A stretch of 10,508 nucleotides of DNA from an uncultured Kordia sp. (GTDB taxonomy: Bacteria; Bacteroidota; Bacteroidia; Flavobacteriales; Flavobacteriaceae), in NCBI GenBank assembly GCA_913054565.1, contig CAJXHW010000040.1:1-10508 (forward strand), in the 5' to 3' direction. How positions within the stretch are numbered: the stretch's first letter is position 1; each line of letters opens with the position of its first letter. The notes beneath the pieces are model-generated. The model did no database searches and was not told where the DNA came from. It was given only the letters and a program-made list of their open reading frames with translations. Positions 7,114-10,508 of the stretch are shown piece after piece. The position numbers and the translations under genes are program-made.

Positions 7114-7509
7114 ATGAGAAAAGACATAGAAATTCCAAAATCAGAAGGTGTGTATATTGCAATAGTACTTGAATATAACCCTGAATATGAATTTGATGAT
7201 TGGAATGCGTATTTGATTAATGATTTAGACACAGATTTAGAAATGGTATTTGTTGTCACTGAAGGTTATGATACTGAACGTAGTACATCAAAAATGCGTC
7301 ATGCAATGCCTATAATTCCTAAAAAATCATATGCTAAAATTGAGCTGATGATGGAAGATATTTTTGAGTTAAACAACAAATTCAGTGTCAGTTATTTTGC
7401 TGAAGGTAAATTATATGATAAAAAGTACATTTTTACTAAAAACTCAATAAACAAGAACGCTTTAAGAGATATTCCGCACATGGAATTTAAAGGTGTACTA
7501 ATGAAGTAG
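7114..7509 (+). CDS. Conserved Flavobacteriia-type hypothetical protein, 131 residues
   Basis: A soluble protein with no signal peptide or membrane segment. It is rich in acidic and aromatic residues with alternating hydrophobic stretches (VYIAIVLEYN, LEMVFVVTEGYD, FSVSYFAEGKLYDKKYIF), which suggests a mostly beta fold. I recognise the general pattern (MRKDIEIPKSEGVYIAIV at the start, DWNAYLIND, KIELMMEDIFELNN, KGVL at the end) as a family common in Flavobacteria. From memory, its members are often labelled phenylalanyl-tRNA synthetase subunit alpha. Nothing here supports that label: the protein is far too short for PheS and has no class II synthetase motifs. Function unknown. It converges on gpsA and shares its terminator. 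Confidence 0.85.
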   Translation: MRKDIEIPKSEGVYIAIVLEYNPEYEFDDWNAYLINDLDTDLEMVFVVTEGYDTERSTSKMRHAMPIIPKKSYAKIELMMEDIFELNNKFSVSYFAEGKLYDKKYIFTKNSINKNALRDIPHMEFKGVLMK

Positions 7510-7543
7510 TTAATAAGAACGATTCAAAAATCGTTCTTATTAA
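7510..7543. terminator. Bidirectional intrinsic terminator between convergent genes
   Basis: A perfect 15-bp stem, TTAATAAGAACGATT (7510-7524) with AATCGTTCTTATTAA (7529-7543), around a CAAA loop. It begins one base after the stop of the 131-residue gene, and its right arm covers the gpsA stop codon (7540-7542). The A/T-rich ends can serve as U-tracts in either direction. Confidence 0.8.
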
Positions 7544-8538
7544 TCTAATTTATCTGTTAACTTATTAAAAATCTTTTTTGGGTTTTTATCTTCGTAAAGT
7601 ATAGCATAAACAGCATCTATAATTGGTGTGCGTGCAACTTTTTTACTTGACAAATTTAATTTGTGAGCACAATTTGTGGCATAATATCCTTCTGCAATCA
7701 TACTCATTTCCATTTGCGCAGACTTTACAGTATACCCTTTACCTATCATGTTTCCAAACATTCTGTTTCTACTAAAAACGGAGTATCCGGTTACCAATAA
7801 ATCACCTAAATAAGCAGAGTTATTAATATTACGTTTCATTTTATGCTGCTTTTTAATAAAGCGCTTCATTTCTCTAATACCGTTACTCATTAACACGCTT
7901 TGAAAATTATCGCCATAACCTAAACCATGAGCAATACCCGCAGCTATAGCATAAATATTTTTCAACATAGCAGCGTACTCTGTACCAACAACATCATCAG
8001 ATATTTTACACTTAATATACCAACTAGACAATGCATTAGCAACTAGAGTTGCGTTTTCTTCACTAGCACTAGCAATAGTTAAATATGATAGACGTTCTAA
8101 TGCTACTTCTTCTGCGTGACATGGTCCTGTGATAACTCCAATATTTTCAAAAGGAATGTCATAATATTTATGAAAGTGTTCACCAACAATCATATTGCTT
8201 TCAGGAACAATCCCTTTAATTGCAGAAAATATAATTTTATCTTTTAATGAAACAGTTAAACTTCCCATCTCTTTTCCAACAAACGCTGATGGGATTGCAA
8301 AAATCACAACATCTGCATTTGAAACAACTTCATTGATATTTGCACTTACATTAAGTTTTTCAATATCAAACTCTACAGAACTTAAATAATTAGGGTTGTG
8401 ATATTCGGTAAGTAAATGCTCAATTGCAGCTTCATTACGCATATACCATCCAACTTCAGAACAATTTTCACACAACATTTTTACTAACGCCGTGGCCCAA
8501 CTTCCTCCACCGATAACTGCATATTTTTTCTGACTCAT
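7540..8538 (-). CDS. gpsA: Glycerol-3-phosphate dehydrogenase [NAD(P)+]
   Basis: Cytoplasmic enzyme that reduces dihydroxyacetone phosphate to sn-glycerol-3-phosphate with NAD(P)H, supplying the backbone for phospholipids. With start ATG 8538 it is 332 residues, the usual length. Visible features: dinucleotide-binding loop VIGGGSWATA (8-17), SAIKG (105-109), GPCHAEEVA (138-146), the catalytic lysine region with K193 in AAMLKNIYAIAAGIAHGLGYGDN, the substrate-binding stretch YLGDLLVTGYSVFSRNR (243-259) with D246, and EMSMIAEG (277-284). Two longer starts are in frame (8553 and 8652). The 8652 start is rejected because its extra residues resemble no family N-terminus and the promoter boxes (8568-8595) lie inside it. 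The 8553 start, five residues longer, remains possible. The gene runs convergent to the 131-residue gene and divergent from the lipoprotein gene. Confidence 0.95.
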   Translation of the reverse strand: MSQKKYAVIGGGSWATALVKMLCENCSEVGWYMRNEAAIEHLLTEYHNPNYLSSVEFDIEKLNVSANINEVVSNADVVIFAIPSAFVGKEMGSLTVSLKDKIIFSAIKGIVPESNMIVGEHFHKYYDIPFENIGVITGPCHAEEVALERLSYLTIASASEENATLVANALSSWYIKCKISDDVVGTEYAAMLKNIYAIAAGIAHGLGYGDNFQSVLMSNGIREMKRFIKKQHKMKRNINNSAYLGDLLVTGYSVFSRNRMFGNMIGKGYTVKSAQMEMSMIAEGYYATNCAHKLNLSSKKVARTPIIDAVYAILYEDKNPKKIFNKLTDKLD

Positions 8539-8567
8539 ACTCTTCAATTTCATTTGCTTATAGCGTT

Positions 8568-8595
8568 CAAAAATACGAAAAAAATCAGCAATCAA
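8568..8595 (-). promoter_or_regulatory. Bacteroidetes-type promoter for gpsA
   Basis: Minus-strand TTG at 8595-8593 (inside TTTTG), a 17-base gap, then TATTTTTG at 8575-8568 fit the -33 TTG and -7 TAnnTTTG elements with acceptable spacing. This is the cleanest promoter in the window. It predicts a start of transcription near 8561, just upstream of the chosen gpsA start. Confidence 0.6.
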
Positions 8596-8643
8596 AACCT
8601 TTGGCATAAAAGTTGATTTTACACCGGTATAAAACAGAATGTT

Positions 8644-9561
8644 ATGAAACACTTCAAACTCATATTAAGCTTACTCATAGTCAGTTTAACATTAAACTCT
8701 TGTACGGTAGATGTTATAGAACCTCAGCATATTAATACCCCTCATTTAAGAAGCACTTTAGAAACTTATGAATTATGGTATGTTGATATTAATGAAACTA
8801 TTGGATATGGTGAAGTTCCTTTTTTACAAAAAGCCTTTACACTATCTTTTAGAGGAGGTACATTATATGCCAATAACAATCTTGTAGGCATTGGGAATAC
8901 TGGTAACGGATTTGGTATTGATGTTGGTTATTATAACGCTTTTGACAATATACTTGAAGTAAGTCATGATATTAATGGTTACTGGGATCTAGAAGTTTAT
9001 CAAATTTCAAACAATAAAATAGAAATTTACGACCGTTACTCAGATACCTCATACTTTTTATACGGGTACCATAGAAGCACTTTTGATTATGACCTAGTGT
9101 TTTATGACAATATCCATTATTTTTTACAAGAATATGAAGCTTGGGAAAAAGTAGCTACTATTGGCGGAACAGCTAATGATTTTGACGCGGAAAACTTTAT
9201 GCGCTTTTTAGCTGGTGGAAATAACAGTGAATATAATAGCTCACAAGACGTTCAAGGAACAGCTATTAACAATTTATACTGGGATTATAGTGGCCTATAT
9301 GAAGTGTCAGATTTTTATGACACCAACTATGTGAAAGCCTTAACCTTAGATTACGACTATTTTGGTGATGAGTATTTTGAAGTCAGTATTATTAATGACG
9401 CAAGAATAGAATTATATCATCCGGCATCAGGCACCGCTTATGAATTTGTAGGGCGACATTTTATACAATATTTAAAAAATTCTGAAGGGAAAACTGCTGA
9501 GAAGAAACGAACAAAAACTGTTTTAAAAACGTTCAGAGTCCCGTCAAGTAAAAGAAAATAA
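8644..9561 (+). CDS. Predicted lipoprotein with two related halves, function unknown
   Basis: 305 residues starting with a lipoprotein signal peptide and lipobox LNSC (17-20), so Cys20 is the likely lipidated residue and the mature protein sits on an envelope membrane. The body is rich in Tyr, Asp and Trp and looks mostly beta. It seems to hold two related units: residues about 41-144 (YELWYVDIN, WDLEVYQISNNKIEIYDRYSDTSYFL) and about 210-277 (LYWDYSGLYEV, YFEVSIINDARIELYHPASGTAYEFVG). The matching pattern is a short beta segment, then KIEIY or RIELY, then SDTSYFL or SGTAYEF. The last 28 residues are strongly basic. I recall close relatives in Flavobacteria labelled nicotinic acid mononucleotide adenyltransferase. 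The sequence has no HxGH nucleotidyltransferase motif and is exported, so that label would be wrong. It is divergent from gpsA and ends at a strong terminator, so it is probably a single-gene unit. Confidence 0.88.
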   Translation: MKHFKLILSLLIVSLTLNSCTVDVIEPQHINTPHLRSTLETYELWYVDINETIGYGEVPFLQKAFTLSFRGGTLYANNNLVGIGNTGNGFGIDVGYYNAFDNILEVSHDINGYWDLEVYQISNNKIEIYDRYSDTSYFLYGYHRSTFDYDLVFYDNIHYFLQEYEAWEKVATIGGTANDFDAENFMRFLAGGNNSEYNSSQDVQGTAINNLYWDYSGLYEVSDFYDTNYVKALTLDYDYFGDEYFEVSIINDARIELYHPASGTAYEFVGRHFIQYLKNSEGKTAEKKRTKTVLKTFRVPSSKRK

Positions 9562-9591
9562 CAATTAATACGTTTTTTGGTTAGGTTATGT

Positions 9592-9630
9592 AGACCGTTA
9601 CACACTGCCATATGTGTAACGGTCTTTTTT
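9592..9630 (+). terminator. Intrinsic terminator of the lipoprotein gene
   Basis: Perfect 13-bp stem, AGACCGTTACACA (9592-9604) with TGTGTAACGGTCT (9613-9625), an 8-base loop and a run of six T (9625-9630). It lies 30 bases after the lipoprotein stop and just before the promoter of the next gene. Confidence 0.9.
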
Positions 9631-9637
9631 AAAACCT

Positions 9638-9645
9638 TATATTTG
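9638..9645 (+). promoter_or_regulatory. Bacteroidetes-type -7 box for the YCII-domain gene
   Basis: TATATTTG fits TAnnTTTG and lies 22 bases before ATG 9668, directly after the preceding terminator. The -33 position falls inside the terminator stem, and no TTG is seen there at the usual spacing. Confidence 0.5.
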
Positions 9646-9667
9646 TTTCTGTACAAAAAACAACCTT

Positions 9668-10123
9668 ATGAAATTACTATTCACTTTTATATTGCTAGCA
9701 AGCAGCACGCTGTTACTTGCTCAAAACAACAACCCTAATTATGATGCTAAATTAGCCGACTCCTTAGGAGCTGATGCCTATGGCATGAAAAAATATATAT
9801 TGGTTATTTTAAAAACTGGCGAAAACACCGATAAAAATCAAGCCAAAAGAAGTAAAAGCTTTACAGGGCATATGACTAATATTAATAGATTAGTAAAGGA
9901 AAAAAAACTTATTGTGGCTGGGCCTATAGGTAAAAACGATAACAGCTACAGAGGGATTTTTATTTTAGATGTGCCTACACTTGACGAAGCTAAATTATTA
10001 TTACAAACCGACCCTGCTATAAAAAACAAGTACTTAGCGCATGAACTATACGAGTGGTACGGTTCCGCAGCTTTAGCTACCTATCTTGAAGCCTCTGATA
10101 AAATTTGGAAAGTAAACCCGTAA
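9668..10123 (+). CDS. Exported YCII-domain protein
   Basis: 151 residues with a clear signal peptide (1-19, hydrophobic core then LLLAQ) followed by a YCII-related domain (about 40-140). Landmarks are KKYILVILKTG, FTGHMTNINRLVKEKKLIVAGPIG, GIFILDVPTLDEAKLLLQTDPAI and HELYEWYGSAAL. H68, the AGP turn (84-86) and D115-P116 sit at places conserved in this ferredoxin-like alpha/beta fold. YCII proteins are mostly small cytoplasmic proteins of poorly defined role. Here the domain is predicted to be periplasmic or outside the cell. The exact reaction, if any, cannot be read from sequence. Transcribed alone as far as can be seen: terminator before it, own -7 box, no clear terminator after it. Confidence 0.88.
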   Translation: MKLLFTFILLASSTLLLAQNNNPNYDAKLADSLGADAYGMKKYILVILKTGENTDKNQAKRSKSFTGHMTNINRLVKEKKLIVAGPIGKNDNSYRGIFILDVPTLDEAKLLLQTDPAIKNKYLAHELYEWYGSAALATYLEASDKIWKVNP

Positions 10124-10189
10124 ATAAAACACAATTGCGTTTATAAACTAGTTAGGCTTAATTTGAGTTAACGGAATACCAGAACATTA

Positions 10190-10360
10190 ATGATTAAAAA
10201 GGCACTTAAAATATTTGGTCAAGTAATTATAGGAATCATAATATTAAGTTTCGGAATCTCGTGGATTAATTTTAGAATTCCAGGACAAAGAAATTTCTGT
10301 GATGCAGACCAAACATATATGTTTTATTTTGGTGTTATATTCATTCTTTTTACAATCTGA
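10190..10360 (+). CDS. Small hypothetical membrane protein, 56 residues, possibly truncated
   Basis: ATG 10190 opens a 56-codon frame ending at TGA 10358-10360. It begins MIKKALKIFGQ with a basic start, then a hydrophobic span (about 8-27), a polar loop FRIPGQRNFCDADQ (28-41) and a second hydrophobic span (about 42-56) that is cut off by the stop. The composition is protein-like, with two membrane segments and a polar loop between them, but I do not recognise the family. Its last 37 bases overlap, tail to tail, the minus-strand ACT-domain frame, so its C-terminus may come from a rearrangement rather than being native. No clear promoter of its own; 66 bases separate it from the YCII gene. Confidence 0.45.
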   Translation: MIKKALKIFGQVIIGIIILSFGISWINFRIPGQRNFCDADQTYMFYFGVIFILFTI

Positions 10361-10508
10361 TTTTTAATTAATTCATTAAAAGGCTTATGAAAAGAACTTA
10401 AATCTTGACCCACAATTGAAATTACAGAAACATCTGTGGTTACGGTAATCATAATTACGTCTTTAGTTTCAATGTCTGAACTAGATTCTTCAATCAATAC
10501 CTCTTTCG
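10324..10508 (-). CDS. C-terminal end of an ACT-domain protein resembling aspartate kinase (possibly bifunctional ThrA), partial and perhaps truncated
   Basis: From the right edge a minus-strand frame runs 60 codons without interruption to TAA at 10324-10326; its start lies outside the window. It reads KEVLIEESSSDIETKDVIMI, then TTDVSVISIVGQDLSSFHKPF, NELIKNQI and finally VKRMNITPK. The VSVISIVGQDLSSF stretch is typical of the regulatory ACT region of aspartokinases, the first enzyme of the lysine, threonine and methionine pathway. As I recall, Flavobacterial members, including ThrA fusions with homoserine dehydrogenase, continue after a KNxI segment with a further ACT strand and, in ThrA, a whole second enzyme. 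Here the frame stops nine residues later. If that comparison is right, the gene is truncated near 10354 and may be a pseudogene. Family assignment rests on a short stretch and is tentative. Confidence 0.5.
   Translation of the reverse strand, partial: KEVLIEESSSDIETKDVIMITVTTDVSVISIVGQDLSSFHKPFNELIKNQIVKRMNITPK

Noticed and set aside
8195..8389. Plus-strand 64-codon open frame
   Set aside because: Antisense shadow inside gpsA.
8539..8652. A 38-residue N-terminal extension of gpsA
   Set aside because: The extra residues do not resemble any GpsA N-terminus, contain the likely gpsA promoter, and would overlap the start of the divergent lipoprotein gene.
9438..9656. Minus-strand 72-codon open frame
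   Set aside because: Runs through the end of the lipoprotein gene and across its intrinsic terminator; not protein-like.
10124..10150. Imperfect palindrome around CAATTG after the YCII gene
   Set aside because: The stem is interrupted by a bulge and a mismatch and has no T-run, so it is not a convincing terminator.
10358..10390. Reading the TGA at 10358 as a Trp-to-stop mutation that would extend the small membrane protein to 66 residues
   Set aside because: The sequence beyond the TGA is the reverse complement of the ACT-domain frame, which explains its open reading; a junction is a simpler account than a point mutation.

Overview
The window looks like chromosome of a low-GC marine-type Bacteroidetes, most likely a Flavobacteriaceae member. 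Supporting signs are the AT-rich genes, Bacteroidetes-style promoters (-7 box TAnnTTTG), a TonB receptor with an N-terminal carboxypeptidase-regulatory-like domain, lipoproteins with N-terminal lipoboxes, and several proteins of Flavobacteria-type conserved families. I see no CRISPR array, insertion sequence, tRNA or rRNA, and no stretch over 300 bases lacks a gene.

Left part (1 to about 7007): a metal acquisition locus, most likely for manganese. A leftward, tightly overlapped operon reads DtxR/MntR-type regulator, TroA/MntA-type lipoprotein, ATPase, permease, second permease (cut by the left window edge). This is a troR-troABCD-like order. A TonB-dependent outer-membrane receptor is transcribed divergently. 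The 107-bp gap between regulator and receptor holds a promoter for each direction and a DtxR-box-like sequence between them. Together these would give a full outer- plus inner-membrane import route under one metal-sensing repressor. Both permeases carry a cytoplasmic C-terminal winged-helix-like tail. The first permease lacks a canonical start codon for its conserved N-terminus.

Middle part (7008 to 8538): a 131-residue Flavobacteria-type conserved protein of unknown function faces gpsA (glycerol-3-phosphate dehydrogenase). They share a 15-bp-stem bidirectional terminator that overlaps the gpsA stop codon.

Right part (8539 to 10508): a predicted lipoprotein with two related halves, divergent from gpsA and closed by a strong intrinsic terminator; an exported YCII-domain protein; a small two-segment membrane ORF; and, entering from the right edge on the minus strand, the end of an ACT-domain protein resembling aspartate kinase. 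That last frame seems to stop earlier than the family normally does. It overlaps the end of the small membrane ORF tail to tail, which suggests a rearrangement junction near 10350 to 10360.

The locus most worth follow-up is the metal-uptake system: the MntR/TonB-receptor pairing, the permease tails and the start-codon problem. The possible broken gene at the right edge comes next.
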